Source: Pseudonocardia humida
Lineage (GTDB): Bacteria > Actinomycetota > Actinomycetes > Mycobacteriales > Pseudonocardiaceae
Reading direction: 5' to 3'
Assembly (NCBI RefSeq): GCF_023898865.1
Contig: NZ_JAGSOV010000062.1
Span: 57,985-121,984 of the forward strand
Length of the DNA: 64,000 bases
The translations under genes were made by a program, and so were the position numbers. The notes under the pieces were generated by a model. The model saw only the letters and a program-made list of their open reading frames with translations, did no database searches and was not told the origin of the DNA. Position 1 is the first letter of the stretch. Each line of letters starts with the position of its first letter. Of this stretch, positions 35,018 to 42,830 are shown in pieces.

Positions 35018-35716
35018 CTACGGGGTCGCCCGGCGGATGGCCAGCCAGCCGCCCGCGCCCAGCAGCAGCGCCAGGACCAGCGGGTAGCCGGCGAGCAGGG
35101 CGGGCACCGACTGGGCGGCGAACCAGTCGCCGACCGCGGGCCACCACTGGCCCCAGGTGGCCAGCACGGCCAGCCCGCCGAGGAGCACCCCGGTTGTGGT
35201 GCCGACCGTCCACAGTCCGGTCGAGCCCCAGCGCTTGAAGACCACCCCGACGAACACGCCCAGGAACGCCACCGCCACGAACGGGACGGCGTAGACCAGC
35301 CACTGCCGGAGCGGGTCGCCGGCCAGCACGAAGTCGATCGCGAAGAACCTCAGCCGCAGCCCCCAGCCGCCGGTCGCCCGCTCCAGCAGGTTGAGCAGCC
35401 CGAGCAGCACGCCGAAGCCCGCCGACTCGACCGCGACCAGCAGCGCCACGGCGGTGTAGAACGCACGCCGGGTGACGCCCATCCCCAGCGCGAACGGGAA
35501 GGCCTGGGTCATCGTCTGCAGGTACCCGGAGCCGAACACGAAGTAGATCGCCATCAGCCCGCCGGTCGTGCGGCCGGCCGGGGGCACGGCGTCGGCGAGG
35601 GTGGCGAACAGCGCCCAGTTGAAGAACCAGACCAGGAAGAGGATGCCCAGCGGCATGCCGAGGGTGATCCGGGCGTTCACGAACAGGACGCGGATGACGG
35701 CCGGCACCTGGTTCAC
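35018..35716 (-). CDS. ABC-2-like membrane permease, first paralog
   Basis: The 232-residue protein has about six hydrophobic helices (VLFVNARITLGM at the start, ALGMGVTRRAF in the middle). GTG 35716 overlaps the ATPase stop (GTGA), which indicates coupling. It is followed 13 bp later by its paralog. Together with the ATPase they form an exporter of the kind paired with YtrA regulators, often for antibiotics or acting on the membrane; the substrate is unknown. Confidence 0.83.
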   Translation of the reverse strand: MNQVPAVIRVLFVNARITLGMPLGILFLVWFFNWALFATLADAVPPAGRTTGGLMAIYFVFGSGYLQTMTQAFPFALGMGVTRRAFYTAVALLVAVESAGFGVLLGLLNLLERATGGWGLRLRFFAIDFVLAGDPLRQWLVYAVPFVAVAFLGVFVGVVFKRWGSTGLWTVGTTTGVLLGGLAVLATWGQWWPAVGDWFAAQSVPALLAGYPLVLALLLGAGGWLAIRRATP

Positions 35717-36645
35717 CGTCGTCCCCCGTTCCCGTTGCCCGCCCCGACCGGGCCGTCGTCCCTGGTCCGGGCGGCAGTGGCGGCGCGCCGGCTCTGCGCG
35801 GTGCGCACCACCAGCTGCTGCAGCGACACCGGCTCGAAGGACAGCCCGGCGAAGTCCGGGCGCTCGCTCACCCCGCGCACCGTGACCCGGGCCATGCCGC
35901 CCACCTCCTCGCGGTGCAGCACGTCGTACCCGGCCACGAAGGTGCTGACCGCACCGGAGGGCCCGCTCACCGTGACCGCGTCGCCGCGCAGGCTCTCGGC
36001 GTCGCCGTCGAGCAGGACCCGGCCGCGATCGAGCAGCACCACGTGCTCGATGAGGTCGCTGACCTCGTCGATCAGGTGGGTGGACAGCACGACCGTGCGC
36101 GGGCGCTCGGCGTAGTCGGCCAGCAGCCGGTCGTAGAACAGCTGGCGGGCGACGGCGTCGAGGCCGAGGTAGGGCTCGTCGAAGATGGTCAGCGGGGCCT
36201 GCGCGGCCAGCCCGATCACCACGCCGACCGCGGACAGCTGGCCGCGGGAGAGCTTCTTGATGCGCCGGCCGAGCGGCAGGTCGAAGTCGGCGACCAGGTC
36301 GGCGGCGAAGCGCGCGTCCCAGTTCGGGTAGAGCAGCGCGGCGGCCTTGAAGGCGTGCCGGACCGCGAACCAGTCGGGGTAGCGCTGGCTCTCCTTGACG
36401 AAGCAGACCCGGCGCAGCACGGCGGCGTTCTCGTAGGGGTGCTCCCCGAACACCCGGACGTCGCCGCCGGTCTCGAAGGCCTGACCGGTCAGGATGTGCA
36501 TCAGCGTGGTCTTGCCGGCCCCGTTGCGGCCCAGCAGCCCGTGGATCGTGTCCGGCGCGAGCTCGATGCTCACCTCGTCCAGCGCGGCCACCTCGCGGTA
36601 GCGCTTGGACACCCCGGTCAGCGAGACCGGGTTCGCGGCGATCAT
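35713..36645 (-). CDS. ABC transporter ATPase (YtrB-like)
   Basis: The 310-residue protein has Walker A GRNGAGKTT, an unusual signature LSRGQLSAVG, Walker B LTIFDEPYLGLD and the H-loop LSTHLIDE. After about residue 220 there is a C-terminal extension ending in a GNGNGG-rich tail. The unusual signature is found in ATPases next to YtrA-type GntR genes. It overlaps both the GntR stop (ATGA) and the permease start (GTGA). Confidence 0.9.
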   Translation of the reverse strand: MIAANPVSLTGVSKRYREVAALDEVSIELAPDTIHGLLGRNGAGKTTLMHILTGQAFETGGDVRVFGEHPYENAAVLRRVCFVKESQRYPDWFAVRHAFKAAALLYPNWDARFAADLVADFDLPLGRRIKKLSRGQLSAVGVVIGLAAQAPLTIFDEPYLGLDAVARQLFYDRLLADYAERPRTVVLSTHLIDEVSDLIEHVVLLDRGRVLLDGDAESLRGDAVTVSGPSGAVSTFVAGYDVLHREEVGGMARVTVRGVSERPDFAGLSFEPVSLQQLVVRTAQSRRAATAARTRDDGPVGAGNGNGGRR

Positions 36646-37016
36646 GACTCCTCCTCCCCCCACACGTCGATCATCTTCTTGACCTGCTCGACGTCCATGC
36701 CGAGCTTGTGCGCCTCCGCCATCAGCGGGGCCAGGTACTCCTGCGCGAACTCCTCGCGCCTGCGCTCGACCAGCAGCGCCCTGGCGCCCGCCGCGACGAA
36801 CATGCCGATCCCCCGTCTCTTGTAGAGCACCCCGTCCGCGACGAGCTGGTTGATGCCCTTGGCCGCGGTGGCCGGGTTGATCCGGTGGAAGGCGGCCAGC
36901 TCGTTCGTCGACGGGGCCTGCGCCTCCTCGGGCAGCGTCCCGTCGACGACGGCGTTCTCGATCTGCTCGGCGATCTGCCGGAAGAGCGGCCGCCCGTCGT
37001 CCTTCACCCCGACCAC
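36642..37016 (-). CDS. GntR-family repressor, YtrA subgroup
   Basis: The 124-residue protein is a short GntR with a winged helix (PLFRQIAEQIENAVVDG, then STNELAAFHRINPATAAKGI) and only a small C-terminal effector helix, as in YtrA. Such proteins repress the ABC operon they head. GTG 37016 is the likely start; a GTG at 37007 is possible. The promoter is very close to the start, so the message may be leaderless. Its 3-prime end overlaps the ATPase gene by 4 bp. Confidence 0.85.
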   Translation of the reverse strand: MVGVKDDGRPLFRQIAEQIENAVVDGTLPEEAQAPSTNELAAFHRINPATAAKGINQLVADGVLYKRRGIGMFVAAGARALLVERRREEFAQEYLAPLMAEAHKLGMDVEQVKKMIDVWGEEES

Positions 37017-37040
37017 CCGGCCGCCCGGCTCGTCGGTTCA

Positions 37041-37056
37041 TTACTCATGTAGCTAA
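37041..37056 (-). promoter_or_regulatory. Putative YtrA-type operator
   Basis: The plus-strand word TTACTCATGTAGCTAA is an imperfect palindrome in an unusually AT-rich patch just upstream of the GntR gene. It lies where a repressor could block the operon promoter. Confidence 0.45.
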
Positions 37057-37105
37057 CCATGCAACCCAGGAAGGGCCGCTGTCAAGCCGCCGGGGTGCCG
37101 CCGGA

Positions 37106-37762
37106 TCAGCGGCGGGTGTCGACCCACCAGCTCAGCAGGGCCGCCGCGCCCGCGGCGGCCAGCCCGACCAGCGCGGGCCCCACCGGGATGGCGCCGCCCG
37201 AGCTGAGCGCGCGCACCGCCGCTCCGACGGGCGGCAGCCACGGCTGCACCGCCGTCACCACGACGACGGTCGCGGCCAGGCAGAACGACCAGCCGACGCG
37301 GCGCACCAGCGGGCGCGCGCACAGCAGCCCGACGGCCGTACCGGCGCTCGCGCAGGCCAGGTGGGCCACCGCGCCCATCGCGACGGTCGCGGGCGGGTAC
37401 GCGTAGCGGCCGACGACGAGCGGCAGCAGCACCGCCATCGCCACCATCAGCAGGTCGGCGGCCAGCGCGACGAGCACCGTGGCCGTGGCGACGATGCCGC
37501 GTCCCCCGGCCGCGGTCACCGTGACCGCCCGCTGGACCGGGTCCTCGACGTTGGCCACGACCAGCGCGACCCACGCCGCGGCCGGGTAGATCGCCAGCGC
37601 GGACGCCGCCCACGGGGTGGGCGGCGGGCCGGGGTCGCCGCCGAACAGCACCCCGAGCACCGCCAGGAACGCCACCGGCGGCAGCAGCACCCGCTGCTCG
37701 CCGACCAGCAGGGCGAGCAGGTACCCGACCGCGGCCCCGGTGCGGCGCAGCGGGCCGCTCAC
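37106..37762 (-). CDS. Membrane protein, probable ABC exporter permease subunit
   Basis: The 218-residue protein has about six membrane helices (LLALLVG, LAVLGVLFGG, LALIYPAAAW-like segments) and no recognised family signature. GTG 37762 overlaps the upstream ATPase stop (GTGA), so it is probably the permease partner of that ATPase. Composition is very Ala/Val/Leu-rich. The substrate is unknown. Confidence 0.8.
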   Translation of the reverse strand: MSGPLRRTGAAVGYLLALLVGEQRVLLPPVAFLAVLGVLFGGDPGPPPTPWAASALAIYPAAAWVALVVANVEDPVQRAVTVTAAGGRGIVATATVLVALAADLLMVAMAVLLPLVVGRYAYPPATVAMGAVAHLACASAGTAVGLLCARPLVRRVGWSFCLAATVVVVTAVQPWLPPVGAAVRALSSGGAIPVGPALVGLAAAGAAALLSWWVDTRR

Positions 37763-38616
37763 CCGGCCTTCCCGACGCTGACCACCGAGCAGCCCATGGC
37801 CAGGGCGGCGGCGAGCAGCGCGTCGCCGTGGGCCGCGGCCACCCGCAGGCCCAGCAGGCCGTCCTCGTCCCAGGAGCAGGCCACGGGGGGCAGCGCGGCC
37901 AGCGTCCGGGCCGCCGGGCCCGGGCAGCGCAGCACGACCGTCGCCCAGGCCTCGGGCCCGCGCGGCGCGGCCGGCTGCTCGACCAGCACCCCGTCGGCCA
38001 GCCGGTGCGTCCGCGCGCCCGGCAGCTGCCCGGCGCGCCCGGTGTGGTCGGCGACCAGCAGCGGGCGCCCGGCCGCGACCCAGCCTGCCAACCTGCGCTC
38101 CAGCGCGACGGCGGCGCCCGCGTCGAGCGCCGTCCACGGCTCGTCGAGCACCAGCAGGGGCGGGTCCTGCGACCCACCGGCCCCGGCGCAGCCCAGCGCC
38201 TGGGCCAGCCCGACCTTCTGCAGGTTGCCGGTGGACAGCGCGGCCAACGGCCCGGCCCGGTCGCCGGTGAAGTCGAGGTCGTCGAGCACGGCGGTGGCGG
38301 CCGCGGGACCGGCGCCCGTGCCGTGCATGGCGGCGTGGTGGCGCAGGTAGGCCAGGACGGTCATCCGGGCCGGCGGGGGCATCGACTGCGGCAGGTAGCC
38401 CACGACGGCGGGGCGGCCGTCCACCCGTCCCGCGCTGGGCGATGCGCAGCCGGCCGCGATCCGCAGCAGGGTCGACTTGCCCGCGCCGTTGCCGCCGACC
38501 AGGCCGACCGGGACGCCGGGCACGATCTGAAGGTCGATGCCGGCGAGCACCTCGCCACGGCCCCGGTAGCGCTTGCGCACCCCGGCCAGCCGCACCACGC
38601 GGCCATGCTCCCGCAC
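37759..38616 (-). CDS. ABC transporter ATPase
   Basis: The 285-residue protein has Walker A GGNGAGKST, signature LSTGNLQKVG (a variant of LSGGQ), Walker B LLVLDEPWTALD and a possible H-loop VADHTG. It is a single-domain exporter ATPase with a C-terminal extension. It is translated with the following membrane protein through a GTGA overlap. GTG 38616 is the first start; a GTG a few residues later is also possible. Confidence 0.87.
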   Translation of the reverse strand: MREHGRVVRLAGVRKRYRGRGEVLAGIDLQIVPGVPVGLVGGNGAGKSTLLRIAAGCASPSAGRVDGRPAVVGYLPQSMPPPARMTVLAYLRHHAAMHGTGAGPAAATAVLDDLDFTGDRAGPLAALSTGNLQKVGLAQALGCAGAGGSQDPPLLVLDEPWTALDAGAAVALERRLAGWVAAGRPLLVADHTGRAGQLPGARTHRLADGVLVEQPAAPRGPEAWATVVLRCPGPAARTLAALPPVACSWDEDGLLGLRVAAAHGDALLAAALAMGCSVVSVGKAG

Positions 38617-38621
38617 GCGAG

Positions 38622-38650
38622 CGCCCCGCGACCCGACGGGTCGCGGGGCG
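38622..38650 (-). terminator. 13-bp perfect hairpin between two minus-strand genes
   Basis: Arms 38622-38634 and 38638-38650 pair perfectly with a 3-nt GAC loop, directly downstream of the receiver-like gene and 6 bp before the ABC ATPase start. It probably ends the receiver-like transcript. Confidence 0.7.
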
Positions 38651-38668
38651 GATCCGGCGTGCGCGCGG

Positions 38669-39070
38669 TCAGGCGGCGGACGGGGAGGCCAGGTCGGCGA
38701 CCCGGTCGAGCAGCTCGGCCGGGCCGAACGGGACGGCCAGGAAGGCGTCCGCGCCCGCCTGGAACGCCGCGACCCGGTCGGTGCGCGACCCGACGGTCAG
38801 CGTCGGCACCGCGGCGCCGCGCACCCGCAGCACCTGCACCAGCTCCAGCGCGTCGCGGCTCATGTCGGTGATCAGCACGTCGGGGCGGACCGCGCCCAGC
38901 ACGGCCAGCGCCTGGGCCGGGTCGGGCACCGCGGTGACCTCGAGCCCGGCGGCCCGCATCGCCGCGGCCTTCGCGCGGCGGCCGTCGCCGTCGCCGTCCA
39001 CGAGCAGGACGCGGGACGCGGAGCGGGGGCGGTCGGCGGGGCGGTCGAGCAGAGCGGTCGCGACGGTCAT
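38669..39070 (-). CDS. Small degenerate receiver-like (CheY-like) protein
   Basis: The 133-residue protein folds like a response-regulator receiver, with VLLVDGDGDG near the N-terminus, the phospho-acceptor region DVLITDMS, and TVGSRTD in the Thr/Ser position. The usual invariant Lys before Pro-Phe is Val (AVPFGPAE), so normal phosphorylation signalling may be lost (a pseudo-receiver). There is no output domain. ATG 39070 has GGGAGA 5 nt upstream. It lies downstream of the GAF-ANTAR gene and may work with it. Confidence 0.75.
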   Translation of the reverse strand: MTVATALLDRPADRPRSASRVLLVDGDGDGRRAKAAAMRAAGLEVTAVPDPAQALAVLGAVRPDVLITDMSRDALELVQVLRVRGAAVPTLTVGSRTDRVAAFQAGADAFLAVPFGPAELLDRVADLASPSAA

Positions 39071-39231
39071 CGGGGTCTCCCGGGTCGGTGCCGATGTGGG
39101 TGGCTGGAGTTCGAGGGGCTGCTGAACTCCACCCTGTCCGCGCCACCTGAGAGGAAGCCGTGAGCCGTCTGGTGATCGGGTGAGAGGGTTGTGCGCGCCT
39201 TGTGAAGATCGTCGCGGGGCGCTTCTCGCCG

Positions 39232-40023
39232 TCAGATCTCGGCGCGCCGATCGACCAGCGTCTGCGCCACCTGGGAGAGCTTGACGTTCAGCGACTGGGA
39301 CGCCTGGCGCAGGATGTCGAAGGCCTCGTCCGCCGACACGCCGCGGCGCTCCATCAGGATGCCCTTGGCCTGCCCGATGACGTCGCGGCTGCTGATCGCC
39401 TGCCGCAGCTGGGCCAGCTCCAGGTCGGCGGTCGAGTGCGCCATGGTCGCGCTGAGCGCGGTGGAAGCGTGCGCGGCGAGCACGAGGGCGAGGTCGCGGT
39501 CGAGCTCGTCGAGCCCGCCGACCTCCCGGGAGTAGATGTTGAGCGCGCCGTACCGGGGCGACGCACCGCCCGGGAACAACCCCACCGCCAGCACGCTGCA
39601 CACCCCGAGCGCGGCGGCCTCCGGACCGAAGCGCGGGTACTCGCGGCCCGCGCCGAGGTCGGCGGAGAAGGTGACGCCCATGCCCGGGGTGCGGGTGGCC
39701 TCCACGCAGGGACCCTCGTCGAGGCGGTACTGCACCTGGTCGAGCCGGTGGGCGAGCTCGTCGGTGCGGGCGGGGGTGTGGAAGCCGTCGTCGGCGCGGA
39801 GGGTGACGCTGACCAGGTCGGCCCCCGGCACGGTGACCAGCGCGGCCTCGCAGACCCGGCTCAGCACGCCCTGCACGCTCGTCGCCCCGGCCAGGTTCTC
39901 GGCCAGCCGGACGAACTGCTCGGCGAGCGGTCCGACCACCGTGGCCAGGTCGTCGACGCTGCCGATGGGCGGGACGACGGCGAACCGCACCCGGTCCTCG
40001 CCCCATTCCTGCTCGCTCGCCAC
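39232..40023 (-). CDS. GAF-ANTAR RNA-binding antiterminator
   Basis: The 263-residue protein has a GAF domain (about residues 45-185: TLRADDGFHTPARTD, QYRLDEGPCVEA, ALNIYSRE) and a C-terminal ANTAR domain (about 200-255: LRQAISSRDVIGQAKGILMERRGVSADEAF). ANTAR proteins bind two-hexaloop RNA and prevent transcription termination in response to GAF-domain ligands or redox. GTG 40023 is the first good start. Targets are unknown. Confidence 0.9.
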   Translation of the reverse strand: MASEQEWGEDRVRFAVVPPIGSVDDLATVVGPLAEQFVRLAENLAGATSVQGVLSRVCEAALVTVPGADLVSVTLRADDGFHTPARTDELAHRLDQVQYRLDEGPCVEATRTPGMGVTFSADLGAGREYPRFGPEAAALGVCSVLAVGLFPGGASPRYGALNIYSREVGGLDELDRDLALVLAAHASTALSATMAHSTADLELAQLRQAISSRDVIGQAKGILMERRGVSADEAFDILRQASQSLNVKLSQVAQTLVDRRAEI

Positions 40024-40117
40024 GTGCCCACCCGTTGTCGTCCGACAGACCGCGCGGAGCTTCGCGCCAACCGGGCCCGGAAGGCAAGCCCCGTCGCGAC
40101 GACCGGTGGGCCCCGGC

Positions 40118-40729
40118 TCAGCTGCCGGCGGGCTCCCGGCTGCGGACCTTGCGCACGATCAGCACGATCAGCCCGACCACCAGCAGCCCGATGACCACGT
40201 AGCTGACCGGCCCGAGCCAGCGCTCGACGCTGTCCCACCGCTCCCCCAGCAGCCAGCCCAGCGCGACGAACGCCGCGTTCCACACACCGCTGCCGAGCGT
40301 GGTCAACGTCAGGAACTTCACCAGCGGCATCCCCACCACACCGGCCGGGATGGACACGACGCTGCGCAGGAACGGCACGAACCGGCCCAGCAGCACGACC
40401 TTGCTGCCGTGGTCCTCGAAGAACTTCTGCCCGCGCTCGAGGTCCTTCTGGCTGGTGATCACGAACCAGCGGTGCCCGGCCAGGCGGTGCAGCCGGTCGT
40501 AGCCGAGCCAGGCGCCCAGGCCGTAGAGCAGCGCCGCGCCGACCACGGAGCCTGCCGTCGACCAGATCCACACGGCGACGACGTTGAGCGCGCCGGTGCT
40601 GGCCCGGAACCCGGCGAGCGGGAGCACGACCTCCGACGGGATGGGGGGGATCAGGTTCTCCAACAGGATCAGCAGGCCCACGCCCACCGAGCCCATGCGG
40701 TCAACGATCGAGAACACCCAGTCGGCCAC
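40118..40729 (-). CDS. DedA-family membrane protein
   Basis: The 203-residue protein has the DedA signatures: an N-terminal NLIPPIPSEVVLPLAG and the GRFVPFLRSVVSIPAGVVGMP segment with conserved Gly/Arg. Four to five membrane helices and a basic cytoplasmic tail follow. DedA proteins act in lipid flipping and membrane-potential maintenance. GTG 40729 gives a normal length. It is divergent from the YbdK gene 74 bp away. Confidence 0.9.
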   Translation of the reverse strand: MADWVFSIVDRMGSVGVGLLILLENLIPPIPSEVVLPLAGFRASTGALNVVAVWIWSTAGSVVGAALLYGLGAWLGYDRLHRLAGHRWFVITSQKDLERGQKFFEDHGSKVVLLGRFVPFLRSVVSIPAGVVGMPLVKFLTLTTLGSGVWNAAFVALGWLLGERWDSVERWLGPVSYVVIGLLVVGLIVLIVRKVRSREPAGS

Positions 40730-40803
40730 CTGCCAGATTGCCCGATTCCGCTCCGCCTGAACCTCGACGTTCGGCGAAGACCGCCAGTGGGCACTATCTG
40801 CGC

Positions 40804-41904
40804 GTGCGCAGTGTGGGGGTCGAGGAAGAGTTCCTGCTCGTCGATCCGGAGTCGGGGACTCCGGTCGCGATGAGCGAGGCGGTGCTGGCGGTGGCCGAAC
40901 GGACCGGGGACGGGGAGGTCGAGGACGAGCAGGGCGCGGGGCTGACCAAGGAGCTGCAGCGCGAGCAGCTGGAGACGGGCACCCGCCCGTGCACCGAGCT
41001 CGACCAGCTCGCCGCCGAGCTGCGGGCGGTGCGGGCCACGGCGGTGGCGGCGGCGGGCGACACGGGCACCGCGCTCGTCCCGCTGGGCACCTCGCCGCTG
41101 CCCGTCGAGCCCACGCTCACCCCGGCGCGCCGCTACAACGAGATGGCCCGCCGGTTCGGGCTGACCGTCAACGAGCAGCTCACCTGCGGCTGCCACGTGC
41201 ACGTGGCCATCGACTCCGCGGAGCAGGGGGTCGCCGTGCTCGACCACATCCGCCCGTGGCTCGCCCCGCTGATCGCGCTCAGCGCCAACTCGCCGTTCTG
41301 GCAGGGCGAGGACTCCGGGTACGCGAGCTTCCGCAGCCAGGTGTGGACGCGCTGGCCCTCCGCCGGGGTCTACGAGCCGTTCGGGTCGGTCCAGGGCTAC
41401 CGCGACTTCGTCGCGACCGCGCTGGCCACCGACACACTCCTCGACGAGGGCATGCTCTACCTCGACGCGCGACTCTCCCGCACCCACCCGACCGTCGAGG
41501 TCCGGGTGGGCGACGTCTGCCGCGACCCCGACGACGCCGTCCTGCTGGCCGCGCTGGTCCGCGGCCTGGTGGAGACGGCCATCGCCGAGTGGGGGGCCGG
41601 CACCCCGCCGCAGGCGGTGCGGACCGAGGTGCTGCGGCTGGCGACGTGGCGCGCCGGCCGCGACGGCGTGCGCGGCGCCCTCCTGGATCCCCGCACCTGG
41701 CGCCCGGCCCCGGCCGGGGAGGTCCTGCCGGCGCTGGTCGACCGGGTCGCCCCGGCCCTGGAGGCCTACGGCGACCTGGGCCCGGTGCGGGAGCTGCTGC
41801 GGGCGACGCTGGAGCGCGGCTCCGGCGCGGACCGCCAGCGTGCGGTGTTCCAGCGGACGGGCTCGCTGTCCAAGGTCGTCCTGGACGCGCTGCCCGGCGC
41901 CTGA
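40804..41904 (+). CDS. ybdK: YbdK/EgtA-type carboxylate-amine ligase
   Basis: The 366-residue protein is of the glutamate-cysteine ligase 2 family: VGVEEEFLLVD at the start (catalytic Glu), LTCGCHVHVAI and AVYEPFGSV-like segments, and HPTVEVRVGDV. It likely forms gamma-glutamyl bonds. GTG 40804 is favoured because it leads straight into the VGVEEEF signature, and a -10-like CACTAT (about 40790) leaves room only for a leaderless message. It converges with the cutinase gene, 5 bp apart. Confidence 0.85.
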   Translation: MRSVGVEEEFLLVDPESGTPVAMSEAVLAVAERTGDGEVEDEQGAGLTKELQREQLETGTRPCTELDQLAAELRAVRATAVAAAGDTGTALVPLGTSPLPVEPTLTPARRYNEMARRFGLTVNEQLTCGCHVHVAIDSAEQGVAVLDHIRPWLAPLIALSANSPFWQGEDSGYASFRSQVWTRWPSAGVYEPFGSVQGYRDFVATALATDTLLDEGMLYLDARLSRTHPTVEVRVGDVCRDPDDAVLLAALVRGLVETAIAEWGAGTPPQAVRTEVLRLATWRAGRDGVRGALLDPRTWRPAPAGEVLPALVDRVAPALEAYGDLGPVRELLRATLERGSGADRQRAVFQRTGSLSKVVLDALPGA

Positions 41905-41909
41905 CGCGG

Positions 41910-42644
41910 TCAGCCGAGGAGTTCGGCGACCGCTTCCACCGCCTCCTGGCGGTCGGCGCCGTACCGGAAGTGCCCGGTGCCGGTGGCGCCGCGCTGGCAG
42001 ACGTTGTCGTCGCGGTTGCAGAACGACACGACCGAGTCGGTGAACCGGCCGAACGCGCCGGTGGCCCGGGGGAGGACACCGTTGGTGCCGGCCCGGAAGC
42101 TGCCGGTCACGAACGGCTCGCGGCTGTTGAAGGCCGGGTCGCCGAACATCGCGATCGCGCCGATCCGATCGGCGGCGGGCACGGTGCCCGACGACAGCGC
42201 GTCGCCGATGACGTCGGCGCCCTGCGAGTAGCCGATCAGCACGAACCGCGTGTCCGGGCAGGCGGCCGAGGTCTGCTGCAGCCGCGCGCGCAACGCGGTG
42301 ACGCCCTGGCGCTTGCTGCTCTGGTAGGCGAACGACGCAGGGTAGACCAGGTCGTGCGTTCGCACGGTCTGATCCAGTTGGTCCTGCAGTGCGGAGGCCA
42401 ACGGGCCGGCGACGATGCCGCCGCCCTGCCGCTCGGTGGTGCCGCGGACGGCGATCGTCTCGACCTCCGCGCAGCCGTCGGCGGGCGCGTCGGCGACGAG
42501 TTGCGGCGCGGCGACGACGGTCGGCGCGGGGGCCGCGGCCGGCGCGGGGACGACCACGACGGCCAGGGTCCCGGCGCCGATGGCGACGGCCGCCCCGGTC
42601 AGGAGGGTGGCCAGACGGCGCCGCGGGTGGGGGGAGCGCTTCAT
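41910..42644 (-). CDS. Secreted cutinase-family esterase
   Basis: The 244-residue protein has a signal peptide (ATLLTGAAVAIGAGTLAVVV), the nucleophile motif IGYSQGADV (Ser), an Asp in RDDNVC and the His in TGHFRYG, the full cutinase triad. Cys residues near each end of the mature protein probably form disulfides. It hydrolyses esters such as cutin, lipids or polyesters outside the cell. Confidence 0.9.
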   Translation of the reverse strand: MKRSPHPRRRLATLLTGAAVAIGAGTLAVVVVPAPAAAPAPTVVAAPQLVADAPADGCAEVETIAVRGTTERQGGGIVAGPLASALQDQLDQTVRTHDLVYPASFAYQSSKRQGVTALRARLQQTSAACPDTRFVLIGYSQGADVIGDALSSGTVPAADRIGAIAMFGDPAFNSREPFVTGSFRAGTNGVLPRATGAFGRFTDSVVSFCNRDDNVCQRGATGTGHFRYGADRQEAVEAVAELLG

Positions 42645-42778
42645 CTTCTGCAGACCTGCTTCCTCGGTCGAGCCGCCGCGCTCTGTGCGGCGGGCCTACC
42701 GAGAAGTACGCACCACCACTGCAGCTTTCTCGGCGGTGGCGGCGATGCGCCCGTTCATCACGGACGCGTAACACCGAC

Positions 42779-42811
42779 GGCCCGCGTTCCGATGGCGCAG
42801 GAACGCGGGCC
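42779..42811 (-). terminator. Hairpin after fadB
   Basis: Arms 42779-42790 and 42800-42811 pair perfectly (12 bp, 9-nt loop), starting 20 bp after the fadB stop on the minus strand. Confidence 0.7.
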
Positions 42812-42830
42812 GCCGGCTACCCCGGACGGG

